Shown here one piece after another: positions 48,323-60,900 of a stretch of DNA of 64,000 nt (positions within the stretch are counted from its first letter, which is position 1; the number at the start of each line of letters is the position of its first letter). A model generated the notes under the pieces. That model was not told where the DNA came from, ran no database searches, and saw nothing but the letters and a program-made list of their open reading frames with translations. The stretch covers positions 60,381,225-60,445,224 of the forward strand of contig NC_044282.2 of NCBI RefSeq assembly GCF_004027225.2, given 5' to 3'. The translations under genes were made by a program, and so were the position numbers. The stretch is from Strigops habroptila. Lineage: Eukaryota; Chordata; Aves; Psittaciformes; Psittacidae.

Positions 48323-50829
48323 GTGAGGGGAGTTCCATTGTTTCATAAGCTCTAGCCAAGATTAGTTAAAAAAAAGTGTCGAGGTGATCTGTTGCCTTCT
48401 GGGATCTAAATTTGGCAAGTAAAATCTTGGTTTAGGAATGCTGCCTGCAGCAACTTACTTAAAGCTATAATATGCTGTTCCTCTATTTTGTACAATTTTG
48501 AGTGGCTTTAAGCTGATATTGTTGAATAAACCAATTTCAGTCTGAAGGAATCATCAGATGAATAAAGGAACAGTAAATATTCTGAGTGATCTGTGTGTGG
48601 GCAGAGGATGGAAAGGGGAGGCAAGGGTAATAAGAGTTACTTGGGCATCTGCACAGCACTATCCTCTGCAATCTCCGATAACCCCTGCTGAGATCACATG
48701 GATAAGATCAGTGGTCAGATTAAAGCTGAATGCAGGAAGAGGGAAAACCCTCTTACATCTACCAGTTACTTTATTGGCTAAATTAGGACAGTAGTTGGTG
48801 GCCACAAAAACTATATCAAGAACTCGTGGAGTTTCACAATTTCTTTCTTCGAGTGATGGCATTATTTCAGCCATCCCTGGTTTTGGCTCTTGACAGTTGT
48901 TCAGTCCCTTGCTTTATGTCTTTAGTGGTTGCCTTCCCCTTTCACATACCCATGTGCACACAGTGTGTGTATACAGGTTTCATGTGTATGGGGTAGGATC
49001 GTTTTCCACTAATGGCTAATTTATTAAACTTAAAGGTCTGTGTAATGGTTACAGATAGCAAATGCCTCTGTTAAAACAGAAGTAATTGATGTCTAAGTGG
49101 AGGCAGAATTCTGATTATTGGGGTTTGGGATTTTGGAATAAATAATTTGGCCTTGAAGTCAACATGTTAACATAGAATCATGAACCTGTTCACTTTACGA
49201 CATTTAACAATTGAATTGGTTCAGGGCTTGCAAGTACAGAGGCCATGGCCTGTTTGAGGTGGTAGCAAAGAGGATTTATTTTGATTTGGATTTAACCTTT
49301 TACTAAATATAGAGAAAAAAGTGTCTTTTGAGCCAGTAAAATACGGAAGAGGCTTTCATATTAACAGTATCCCTGATATGTTTGGCTGCAGTGTTTCTAT
49401 AAGGTAGGCCGCTGTTTGATTGTACCCTCTGTGGTCTAAAACAGGGAAATTGTCCTTTTTCAGGGAAAGAGGAAAAGTTATTTGAGAAAGGCCAATGTTG
49501 TTGTGGCCCTTGTTGTTCAAGTCCAATCCTGCTTCCTTTTAGACTAAGCAAGACAAGCTCACACAAAAGCGGGAGAAGGGAGCAGCGACGGCAGAAAATG
49601 CAGCTTCCGTTTTTGCTGCTGTTTTGTAGCCTCGCTGCTGGGGGAACGCAGGCACCACACATAGCCATAGCAGCCATGCTCAGATCTGGGAAATACACAC
49701 CAATGTGAGATTAAGACAGTAATTTCAATTGCTTTTTGAGTAGCTGTTCCACTGTAATGCTGAAAAAGGTTTGGACTGTCAGCTAAGTTGGCTTTCTATT
49801 AAGAGAATGAAAATAGAGGGATGCATTCAAGGATGGAAGGCATGGAAAGAAAGCATTGGATAAGAGGAGGAGCAGAATGGTTGGAAGTGTCATATTCCAA
49901 GCCTTGGCCAAGGTAAAGGTGGAAACAGCCACCAGTCTCATCCAGCTAGCTTGGGTAAGGACGTCTAGGGGCTGTGCAGCGAGGCACCAGAAAGTCAGGT
50001 AGCACTTTCTTCTCTAGGTTGATGCTTACTTTCTATCTTACTCTCTGGGGGCAGTTAAGGATCCTGAGAAGAAGAAAGAGGTGGAATAATCAGATTATAT
50101 TTTTTCTTTGCCTATGACAAGTTCTTAGGTTGGTTTTGAGGTCAATGGTTTTGGAATTAGAAAATCAAGTGGAGTAAGACCCTAGTAGACTCCTAAGAAG
50201 TTGGCCTGTCTGGGCTAATTTTGTTTCTTTAACTTCTGCTGGCTTTTTTTATTTTTCAAGAATTTTCTGAGGCGAGTTGTGGACAACTCAATATAAAGGC
50301 TTTTGCACTGTGGAATCGGCTAAACTTTTGCCCATATCAGAGTATCACATCACACCCTTTTGCTTTCTCTGCTATGCTCCATGTCTGATATCCAGCTACC
50401 CACACAGCAGTCAGATGGGAATAATGGTCCTACTCGAACTCAGTGAAATTTTTACTTCACCATTGAAATTGTTCCAAGTTGTGTGTTGCAGAGATGGAGG
50501 TTTTGCTTTTCAGAAGTAATTTCATGAATCAAAGAAAGTCCCCACTGAGTAAAGATGGATATTTTTTTTTCACTGTATGAAGGAGCTATAACTCTCTAAT
50601 TCTGTCAGAGATGGGGAGTTCTTATGAGAATCTGAAGGTGTGCAGTTTCTCCTTGAACTTTTCTCATGTAGGAGGTTACAACTCTTCTTCCCTTTAGCAT
50701 AGTGCAGGCTGCTTCCTCATCTTGCTGTATCAATTGCAGCGCCAATCTGGGGGAAACAAGCTGCTGTGAAAGGTTTCCCTGTGGACATACACCAGCAGGC
50801 CATGGATGTTGTCTCACCAGCCTTTCTCC

Positions 50830-50871
<42 letters not shown>

Positions 50872-51050
50872 CCTACTGTATGTGGGAGTCATGGTCAGCC
50901 TTCGTTTAGTGTCTTTGACGTTCTCCCCTTGATATTTGTTCACATCCAAAAAGAATGTCTACCTCCGTGAGTCTCTGTGTTATCAAAATGTACCTGTAAT
51001 CACCAGATGTGAAGATTGTGAGTTTTACTTCTTCCTCTTACGCCTTTCAG
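48323..51050 (+). other. PINX1: PINX1 intron 5 (2,728 bp)
   Basis: It holds the (AC)18 microsatellite about 180 bases before the acceptor. The 131-codon antisense frame 49303-49698 is unrecognised and has no supporting context. Confidence 0.85.
50832..50867 (+). repeat. (AC)18 microsatellite
   Basis: An uninterrupted 36-base AC dinucleotide array in PINX1 intron 5, about 180 bases upstream of exon 6. CA repeats near splice sites can bind hnRNP L. That role here is inference. Confidence 0.98.
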
Positions 51051-51127
51051 GTAAGGATCTATCTTTGCGCAGTGAAGATGATCTGTCCTGCATATTTGGG
51101 AAGCGACAGAAGAGTTTGAAGGGACAG
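51051..51127 (+). CDS. PINX1: PINX1 coding exon 6
   Basis: The acceptor CGCCTTTCAG is followed directly by GTAAGGATC. The split codon G|GT gives Gly, then KDLSLRSEDDLSCIFGKRQK and SLKGQ, with a GTAAAC donor in phase 0. CIFGKRQ is the conserved family motif. The next exon should carry the C-terminal half with the telomerase-inhibiting region, but no such long + strand frame exists before 64000. The exon begins with a donor-like hexamer, which is treated as a separate finding. Confidence 0.95.
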
Positions 51128-51722
51128 GTAAACAAGAGGCTTCACCTTTCTCATTTCCTTGTGTATTATTCCTTATAACAAAACCATATTTAAATGTCTT
51201 TCTGCTGATGAGATCACCACATGGCCATTAAAAGCAAGGAGTCTTCTGCCTGTAAAATTGCTGTTGTTTCTGTGTGAAGGCTGCAGTTGGAGGGCTGTGC
51301 TCTGAACCGTTAGGAAATGAGTGAATTTAATACATCACCTTCTGAATTATTATAACTTCTGTAGAGTTAGGAAACTTGAGTGTTTAAGTTTTACACTTGT
51401 TAGGCAGTGTACATGGCAAAGTACATAAATTTTGCTTGATCTGAGAGATCCATAAATATCCAAAGTAAAATTTGACATTCAGTAGCAGCTGGCCAGTCTC
51501 AACAAACTACTCTTATTTCACAAGAATTCGGAAAGGCTGAGCAGCTGCAAACAGAAGATTCAAAGATGGCTTGAACACTCATAAATATTTAATGAGAAGA
51601 CCATTTCCCCAACATTGTGTAATGAGATCAAGGTTTGTGCTAGCATTTATTTTACTTTACTTATGTATTCATTAGAATTTTTGCACTTGCAGAGAATAGA
51701 CTTACTATTTTGAGCAATATGG

Positions 51723-51872
51723 ATGCCCCATTCCTGGCAGTGTTCAAGGCCAGGTTGGACGGGGCTTTGAGCAACCTGGTCTAGTAGAAGGTGTCCCTGC
51801 CTGTGGTAGGGGGGATTGGAACTAGATGAGCTTTAAGGTCCCTTCCAACCCAAACCATTCTATGATGATTCT
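51723..51872 (+). mobile_element. CR1 LINE 3' fragment
   Basis: It runs ATGCCCCATTCCTGGCAGTGTTCAAGG to CCAACCCAAACCATTCTATGATGATTCTG. It is the same subfamily as the copies at 32006, 36451 and 37639 and is well preserved. Confidence 0.97.
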
Positions 51873-54038
51873 GATTGGTATATAAAATAGCAGACTTATA
51901 CTATGACATGACTATCATATCCAGAAAAATGCTTTGGAAAAAATAACATCTGGAAAAGCACAAATGAATATATTGCAAGAATTGCTGTGTTGATTCGGAG
52001 TTCTCTGACGTCTCTTGTCCAGAGGGAAAGATGGGGCCTGAAATTCAGTAGACATTTCTGAACGTGTTTGACACCTTGCTCTTTGTACAGTGCTCTTGAA
52101 AATTCTGTAACTTCGCAGTAGGCCACTGTGAACTTTGGGAGGAGTAGGAGAAGAATGATCCTGGATAGTGGTGAAATGGATGGCTGTGTGAATGCTAGGT
52201 GGAATGACAAGGGAGTTTGTGAAGAACAAATAGAAATCCACTGGGGATTCTCCCCTGGATAAAACTCTTACTATAAAATAATATTTCAGTGGGGTGTCTT
52301 GAACAGTTTGAAGGATTTGGTCTTGCCATTATCCCATATAATGTTATAATTTCGGTGAATCTGCTGTAGGTTTTAAAGCTATTGATAGCTTTATTGGTGG
52401 CAGAGAAAAATGTGGTGTGTGTTCTGAGTACTGTTCTCTATAAACTGCAAAAATACTGTTGCAGCTGATTAAACTAGGAAGCTAGAAGAAGCTTAAGAAC
52501 TGTCCTGTCTTGTCTGCCACTGTGAAAAACAGTATGAGCCTTTGTCACAGAACACATGGTTTGGTTTGAAAGGCAGTAACTTTGGGGTAGACCATCAGTC
52601 ATAGCAGAACCCATCTTAGTTTATTACTGTCTTGAAATAAGCATTTGAGGACTTCAAGTCCATGGGAGTTGTCAGAGGTCTCAAATGCTGTAGGTAAGCT
52701 TGCACCATCAGAGCCCCTTTGATTAACACTTTTAATCACGTGAATATGCCATGAATCTACTTCTTAGCTCCCTTGCTGTCAGATCAATATGAAGCAAGAC
52801 AAACTGCGATTCAATGCAATCAACAGTGCTATGGTTAAGGGAGTAGATTTTGCCCACCCATGAGTTGTTCCGCATAGTTGGTCTTGATTCCTCTTCAAGT
52901 CCCGCATCTTTTGAAACTAAAAAGATAAAGTTTGGAAAGTGCTGTTGCTTCTCCTGGGACCTTACCCTGTAGAGCATTTGTTCTTTTCTTGATAGACACT
53001 GCGGATCACGTGCATTTATGGCTGCCTATGAAGGTTGTGTCAGTTTGTGCATGCTTCTGCTGATCCCTTGACTGATGCAGTGGTTAGCTGATGGCTACTG
53101 TGCAGATTTACATTTTCCCCTCACTGAACTGTAAGCTGATGGTTCAAGGTTCTGGCAAAAAGTCACAGACTGTTCCCTGTTAAGCACCCACATCTCCACA
53201 GGCAGGAGGTAATGTAATTTGGAGCTGCATTGTTGTCTTCTGGCTACCGTCTGCTGTTAGGCAGCAACAGGGAGAGAAAGCCAGAGGCAGCACAATTGCT
53301 TCCCCCACCCCGTTTTCTTCACGGATCAGAGATCTGTGGAGTTTGCACAGAACAAAAATGCGTTGCTCAGGCTCTCCAGCTCTGAGCAATTTCATTTCAT
53401 CGCACCCATGAATGCTCATGATCCTTTTCCATCATGTTCCAGGGCCTGGTCCTTAAGGTGGCACAAATGGAACCATCCTGTGAGGATTTGCAGTACTGTT
53501 CTCTCCATGTGTTTGCATTCTGGTTTGAAATCCCTAGGCTCTGGGCAGTTCCCTGATGTGGCAGAGAGTGCACTAGAAGAGCAGGAAAGTGCTGTCATTC
53601 CCCTGGAAGTGAGTTGATCATTTCTGTTCCTGTGCAGAGATAATGTAGGAAGAGTCCTGGTGTTCATCAGAGCCCTGGGGTATGCCTTCAGGCTGTGGAA
53701 GGCTGCAGTCCCTTTCAATTGCAGCTCCTGCAAACGTTAGTTGTATGCTGCTGACCCTGTTCAAAGTAAATGAGGACAGTTGTCATACTTACATAGGTGC
53801 TGGCACTGCTACTGTCCATTAATCTGATTGCAGGTTTCCAGTTGTAAGAGGTACAGTTTGAGAAGCATTCAGTATTGATTTGGTTTGAACTGAATGGCTT
53901 ATCCTCAGTTTGCAATAGACTTGTCATTCCACTCTTGACCTTTTGACAAAGATACTCAGCATAATTCTTTTTCCCATATTTCTAGTTGTTTCAATCCAGG
54001 ATCAGAACCATCTTGGGTATAACTTCATGGAAGAACTT

Positions 54039-54168
54039 CATAGAATCATGTGATTACTGATATTGGAGGAGACCTGGAGGTCTCTAGATCAGTCACCCTA
54101 CTCAGAGCAGGGTCAAGTATAGCAAGTTGCCTTAGGACCTTGTCCAGCTGAGTTTTGACTATCTCCCT
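54039..54168 (-). mobile_element. CR1 LINE 3' fragment, older
   Basis: It begins CATAGAATCATG. GGAGGAGACCTGGAGGTCTCTAGATCAGTCACCC, CAGAGCAGGGTCAAGTATAGCAAGTTGCC and GGACCTTGTCCAGCTGAGTTTTGACTATCTCC follow, a standard CR1 3' region read in reverse. It is more diverged than the CCCTGGCAGTG group. Confidence 0.88.
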
Positions 54169-56239
54169 TCCTTAAAGCTTCAACTTTAAGCCTGTGACAA
54201 AGTTCAAGATGGATGAAATAGATCACTTAAGGAGCAGAAGGTGGGAACATTTTGGAATGACAAAATGCTGACGCTGTAAATGGACTGAGTTAGGTGATCA
54301 TTTGCAGTTCCAAAGGCATCAGAGATGGTGAAAGTTATGTAAAGGTTTAAGGACGTACGCCACTGATGGCATTATGGGCAGGTTTTTCATCTGAGAGAGT
54401 TGCAGAGCTTCTCTTATGCCTAAGAGCTGTTGTACCCACAGGCTTTGAGCTTTTCCGTTTTTACAAATAGCCTAACATGCAGTAAATCCTTGCAGTGATG
54501 TTACATTGATGCTCATCAGCAGTGTCATCGTACTGGGTCTGGCTGTTTGGCTGGTGTTATACCAAACAGTTCTTAAAGATTAGGAAAAGGAGGTGGGGGG
54601 GAAGCAAAACCCAGGAAACTCCTTCTGTGCTTATGGTTGAATGGAAACTAGTGGAAGGGCTCAAGGCTGAATGAATTGGTCTCTGGACCAGGGAGATAAT
54701 CCTGGCTCTTCCGAAGTGTTTGTCAAAAATATGTCACCTCTGAACTGCTGCTGTGATAACCAGTATCTTAACAAATCAGGTATGTCACAGGGTTGCTGTT
54801 CCAATTTGTCACATTCAGTTGTTTCTAGTATGGTCATTAGCAATCATTTTATGCTCTTGTCCTGTGGAGTAGTTCTGGCAGAAGATGTTTTGTCCTGGCT
54901 TAATCTGAGCTGTCTTAACTGCAAAGCTGATCTCAGACTCACTTTTTAACTGCCTCAGTAACCTAGGACTGATCTGGCTAATGGATCTTTTCTCTTGTTT
55001 CACATTGACATTACTGCAGTAAGTGGGGATGTTGAAATTTGAATTATCTACCTTATCAAAGGAAGAGGGAGTTGACTAGAGGATTGTAAAGATTGCAAAA
55101 GAGTGGAATTGCAAAGGATATGGAAGGAAATGCTCTTTGCCCCTGAGGGTTGAAAGGAGTTTCTCTAGAAGTACTAAGACCAAGATACTAGTTAAAGCTG
55201 TTGTTTTGATGGTTCTGAGGTATGTGTTACTAATCATAGGCACTTGCAGCCTTTAATTCTCCTGAATGTTAAACATAACGGGATTTTTAAAATTATTATT
55301 ATTTTTGATAAATCTTACGTCCAACTAAAACCTCCTTAAGAAACTGTGCAGGGACCTTTGTTTAAAAAATAATAATAAAAACAAGTGAAAAAAAAGAACA
55401 TGGGGGAGAAAACAATGGCTGGTCTTCAGAGTGGACCTAAATTGAAAACGTCTGCAGTTTTTCCCAGGGAGAGTAAGTGATCGAAAATATTGAATTGTAA
55501 TTATGATGCTCTCTGGAGACCTGCAGTGAGGACCTGTTTTGCAGGGTAAGATCTGCCAGACTTTTTTTGCCCCTACTTTCCCTCTGATTTTCTCACTTGC
55601 TTAGAAACACTGGGAGCTGGAGAGACAGAAAAACAAATTCCATTAGTTCCTATCTGCTTGAACTTCCTGGAACCCCCACTATTTTTTTTGCTTCTCAGAA
55701 TTTCCTTCCTCCATCCAGCTGTGTTTCCTGATGAAGCCTTATCACTGGAGAAAATGCTTCTGAGTGAGACTGAGGATTTGGGAATGAGTTACAGACAGTC
55801 CCAACTTGGTTGCTGAACAACATGATTCTGGCACTGATTTCGCTTTGGGGGCTGGGGGAGTAGTTCTGATTTGCTCATGCATTTGTAATAACTCTGTTTC
55901 AGATGCATAAAAACCAGAATGTTTTGCATCCATCTCACTTCCATGTCTCAGGCCATTCGATGAGTAATCTGCTTCCTCCAAATTTTTGTAACTTGGACAT
56001 AAACCTGCGTAAGTTCCCTTAAACCACCTAATCCAAGTAGCCTGAAAGTCTCAAGTTTGTAGTGATTTCTTCCGTGTTAGTCATTAGAAATGTAACTATC
56101 CACCCTGTTGCTTGTTCACTTACTTTTTTTTTGTAATCAGGAAATTGTCTTCTGACACATTTTGCAGAACTTCCTCAACTGACTTATATTTCCCAGCACT
56201 TATCAGAAAAGTATGTTGGCTAATCTTAAGGGACATAAC

Positions 56240-56447
56240 TGAAAATCCATTAAAGTCTGGCTCTGCCATGGGCTTACTGAAGCTATGGGTAAACTGAAAT
56301 AAATCCCTATGCCTCAACTTTCTCTCTGCAAAATACCAATCATGATACTGATGTTTGTGGGGTTTCATAATTGTGACTTTTGGGCAAGTTGCAGGTTTAC
56401 TCTGCTGGGTTTTTACCTGTGACAGAAGTCTCTGTTGCAGAGGTAGC
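56240..56447 (+). mobile_element. MIR-like SINE remnant, copy 1 of an inverted pair
   Basis: The left part (GTCTGGCTCTGCCATGGGCTTACTGAAGC...CCTATGCCTCAAC) follows the MIR core order. The right part, 56332-56447, is repeated in reverse orientation at 57494-57610, including a near-identical end CTCTGTTGCAGAGGTAG. The shared part extends beyond the MIR similarity, so a composite or an unrecognised SINE family is possible. Confidence 0.5.
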
Positions 56448-56606
56448 ATATAAATTAATTTGCTGTTTCTTTTTTCCAGCAATGTAAGGGAACAGAAAGC
56501 TGCAGAAAAGAGAAGTTAGATAAAAATTAACTTAGGTTTTTCACCTTCCTGCTTTGGAGACCACAGCTAGCATGAGGTATTTGGGACTGAGAAGAACAGA
56601 AAAAGG

Positions 56607-56980
56607 ACATCAAAAACCTGGGGAGAGTCCAAAAAGATTTAGTGTAAAATGGGTGACAGGGTTAGAGGGCATGTCCTAGAAGGAGAGAGTGGAGGAACTG
56701 GATATGTTCATCTCAGAAAAAAAGGCAGAAAAAGATGACCTCTCTGCCTATAAATATCTGGGGGTCGAGGGAGGGAGGAACAGAGGAAGGGAAGGGATAG
56801 TAATCAGAGTAGGCAAAAGCCAAGAATGGTACTGGGGGTGAGAACTTCAATTAGAAAAAGGAAGACACAAGCTTACTCTTCAGCAGGCTTCCTCGCAGTG
56901 ATGTCAGCGGGGCAGTGGAAGAGTCTCCTAAGGGAAATCCCAGCTCCTTAGTAAGTGATGCCAAGAAAAAAAGTTGAATT
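56607..56980 (+). mobile_element. Degenerate CR1 ORF2-tail fragment
   Basis: It contains GGGGAGAGTCCAAAAAGATTTAG, GGTGACAGGGTTAGAGGGCATGTCCTAGAAGGAGAGAGTGGAGGAACTGGATATGTTCATCTCAG, GACCTCTCTGCCTATAAATATCTG and CTTCAATTAGAAAAAGGAAG. This is the motif order of the CR1 ORF2 C-terminus and the start of its 3' UTR, heavily mutated. The right border is uncertain. Confidence 0.7.
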
Positions 56981-57493
56981 TAACACTTTTAGACCCGCTG
57001 CAGTGGGCACAGATGAATTGGTTTGGGTAAAACATCTCCCAACAAGTCATTCTGTGAGCAGCTCCAGCACTGAAGCTTGGTTTCCTGTGGTTGTGTTGTG
57101 CTTGGATTCTCTGTGACTAAGGAGATGAGCTCATGCTGAAATCCCTGTCCATGTGCACTCTGATCTGTTGGCCTTCTCTGTCCAGCTGCCTGTTGTAATG
57201 AAATATTTTAAAGTCTTAATATCTTTGAAATACCTTGAGCTTCTGCTAGGGTGGATTAAAAAGTTGCTGGAGTGAAAGGAGTGCATGATGTACACAAATG
57301 TCTGGGCAGAAAGATTGTGGAAACTTTGCTTCCTTAAGAAATCAGAGTAAAAATGTAATTGCTGTCAGTGTGTTCCGGAGGAAGACAGTAGGAAAACACT
57401 GAGATAGTGTTTTTAACATATTTCCTTCTTTTTTTATTATACATTTATTGTCAGAGAGAAAAATTGCATTTTAAGAGCAAGTTAATTTGTACA

Positions 57494-57610
57494 CTACCTC
57501 TGCAACAGAGACTTTGGTTACAGGCGAAGAAACCCAACGGACTACGCTTGCCACTTGCCTAGAAGACACAATTGAGAAAACCCACAGACATCAATATCAT
57601 GATTGGTATT
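57494..57610 (-). mobile_element. SINE-like repeat, copy 2 of an inverted pair
   Basis: It reads CTACCTCTGCAACAGAGACT at the left and CATCAATATCATGATTGGTATT at the right. This is the reverse complement of 56332-56447 at roughly 80% identity by eye. The family is not named with confidence (MIR-like at one side). Confidence 0.6.
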
Positions 57611-57848
57611 ATTTTGTAATTAGAAATTTGGGGTTAAAATTTAGAACTGCATGGTGTTTATTCCTGTATATCACTTGATCATTTCAGAACAGAACTGTGT
57701 AATGTCTTGCATGCCATTGGGAAGAGTGAATATAACATTTTGCGAAGAACCAAGGCAAATGAAAACACAGGTGACAAAAGGTGGGATTTAATCCCACACG
57801 CCTATGGGTAAAAGACTTAGGCGTCTTCTTTAGACTCCCTTCATAGTG

Positions 57849-57958
57849 ATGATGGGGCTTTGAGCAACCTAGTCAAGTTGAAGGCATCCTTGCCCGTGAC
57901 AGAGAGGTTGGAACTACATCAACTTTAAGGGCCCTTCCAACCTAAACCATTCTAGGAG
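57849..57958 (+). mobile_element. CR1 LINE 3' fragment, short
   Basis: It starts within GATGGGGCTTTGAGCAACCTAG and ends GGGCCCTTCCAACCTAAACCATTCTAGGAG. This is the last ~110 bases of the same CR1 subfamily as 51723, without a clear terminal octamer repeat. Confidence 0.9.
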
Positions 57959-60900
57959 TCACAGGTGCCCAAACAGATGCATTCACTGTCTTCAGAGATG
58001 GTGAAGATACATGAAGCCGAAGCTTTCCTAGGGATACATGCCTCTTCAGAGATCGTAGGGGACATCTAAGTGAGGTACATCCTGTCCAAGAATGAATATT
58101 CTGAATGTATTCTGTTTCAGTGTAAAGCATTCCTGTAGGCATGTTATTACTGCTCAACCCTCTTGACCTATTCAGTTCTTGTCAAGGCTGTATTTTTAAA
58201 TACTTTTTTTAAAGTTGGTTGATGGGAAGAGGCAAGTGACCTAGTAGCAAAATCTAAGAAGCAACATAATGGTGCTTTTACATGTTTGATATCTTCAGGA
58301 ACCTGCTTCTGATTAGAAAGGTTTCTGTCAGCCTCTTGTTCACTGCTACTTTGACCAGCATGTCTTACTACAGATTTTTAGAGTTGATGTCTAGAAAATG
58401 GTAACACTCAATTTAGTGGCTTAGTTCTCTTTGACTCAGATGGGAGCTCACTGTGTTCTGCAGCATCAGTGTTGCAGGAAATCATTAGGTTTTGTCTATT
58501 TTGCTTTTTCTTCTTGACCAAAAAGCCCCAAAGCCAGCAGTTAGCAGTACAAGGCCTTTGCCCATGCTTGAGGGGCAGGCAGGAAAAGCTGGTGACACAA
58601 TCTCACAAGGAGAACAGCATGGCAATACAGCTGAAGGGCTAAATGTATCTTTGGTGTACACAAGTGGTACAGGTAGAGCAAATCTTCTGGCAGCACATAC
58701 TAACTGTTGCTTTGAGCTGGTAACTTGTATCACCGTATATAGCAAGTCAGAAAAAACAGTGAATTAGACTGCAGGTGTTAATTTGGGCCATATTTTTATT
58801 ACTTCTCCATGCAGATGAGATTGTTGCAGGAGCACTGGTAAAAATTTCTTTACCCAGCATGGTGTCCTAGCAGTGCTTTTGATAAAAGAAGGAAGAGCAA
58901 AGTATTGATGTTTTGTTGCCTATTCTATAAGCACCTTGTTAATCAACTGAGGATAAATTATTGCTGTTCAGATATCAGCAGATAGGGAGATACCTCCTCT
59001 TCTCCCTATCTGGAAGAAATGGTGCTTTTTCTTCTCTCTTCGTTGGAGAAGAGTCTTGTCTCTAGTGTTAGTTCCTTGGGGGGGTTGTTAGGAACAGAAA
59101 CAAAACTGGGGGGAGCTCTTTTGATTAATCTTCTCTCCTTCCCTTTTGGTCACTGCTATAGGCTTAAAGAGCCGAGTTGGCTTTAATGTGTTACCATTAG
59201 AGACCGTGCATTAGTTGGAATAAACCATCATGCCTCACAGTGAAAAATATCCCTTGATTGGCTAATTAATCAGTCAAAGGGGAATGACATGGCCCTCGGC
59301 TTGAGGGACTCTGCTGCACAGATAAACAGGTCATTGATAAATGGTTTACGCACAAATTCATATATCAAGAAAACTTAGTCATTTTTTAACTACACTTTGT
59401 GTGAAAGCTGCACTGCATTTTTGGAGGTGTATTTTTGCTGTCCTTGCTTTTTGCATTGCGGGAATTTTTAGGTTGTGAAAGTTTTTGAGAGGAAAAGCCC
59501 AAACAGAACTTTGTTTTGATTTTAGTTTGCGTGTCTTCTGAATTGTAAAAAAAACCCTTAAGGGTATTTTTTTCCCCCAAAGTGAGGGGATTGTTGTCAT
59601 GGCTTTGTATTGAGATAGAGTGGGTATCTAATCAGAACGGCTTACAGCTTTTTGTCATTTAAATACACTGAGACTGTTCAGTGGATTGTATCTAGTCCTC
59701 AGGCACTGCATGAACAAAGCTGACATCCATAAATAGGTCTAATGAAATAATAGGGGAAAATATATGAAGTGAGATGCAAGTCTGTGTTGGTGAAAGACTC
59801 ATCTTACCTAATCCAGTTAGTACTGTTTTTCAGCATCTGTATGCTGAATCTTGTCATCTGTATACTTTGTAACACCTTATCCTGAAAAGATGGTTCCCCA
59901 GTGGGATTATTCACTAGAGAATTTAAAAAGAAAAAAGGGAGGGTGGAATACAGCTCTAAATTAGATGGCATAAAAATGTGATCCAGAACTGCTCTTACAC
60001 GTGGAGTGTGTAAATAGGGTTAAAGCAGTGTGATCATGTAAGGAACCATAAAACTATAATGTTTGGCATAGCTGCTTAACTGGGTGCACAAACCAAATCC
60101 TAACCTGCTCCTTTCTTTCTTTTTTTTTTTTTTTTCTTTTTAAACTGTGTAAACTGTGAGAAAGTTATACACCAATACCTAAGAATATGGGCTTGGCTAC
60201 TAGGGAATCAGGTTAACCTTATCTTTGTCATGTGTAATCCCTTCCTCTCAAACAGCCCTTGTCATGAGCCTGAGCTTTATAGAACAGCTTTGTTTTGTTT
60301 TTCCTTTTAAAAATATTTGTCTGATCAAAGAGCTTACTTAAAAAAAAAAATAAAAAAATCCACTGCAGTAGTTCAAAACAAGGAAAAGTACATTTTTTTG
60401 ATCCTATCATAACAGGATTTGTATATGGAAGTGTGAACTAAGCAGGTGGCTTCCTGTTGATTTTAAAGCCAGGTGGACAAGTTCTTGACAACGAGTTGAT
60501 CTCGCAGGCTGCTACCTGCCCTGCTTTCCCTACTGTCCTCGTGCGGGAGTATGCTGCATGCTCTTTCCTTCTGCTGGTGTAGCACAGAGCCAAGGTGTGA
60601 TGGTCCTTTTGCACAAAGGAGCTTATTCCTCTGTGTACAAGGAGTAGGGGTAGTTCGAGATGGCATTTGGAATTCATGTCTTGGAATAATACTACTATGG
60701 GAATAAGAGGAAAATAGTGGCATGTGTTCTCTCTCAGAAATCAGGGAACTGAATACATTTCATTACTAAGGCGGCTGCTGGATCCACTCAGATAGCCTGC
60801 AGGAGGATTGGATGTTCATAGCACAGGCTTATTTTTGCTGACTTTGAGTTATTAAAGGGTGTCTAACCTTTCTCCAGGGGTGTCTTGATTTTGCCTCATC

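Noticed and set aside
49303..49698. 131-codon antisense frame in intron 5
   Set aside because: No recognisable protein features and no supporting context.
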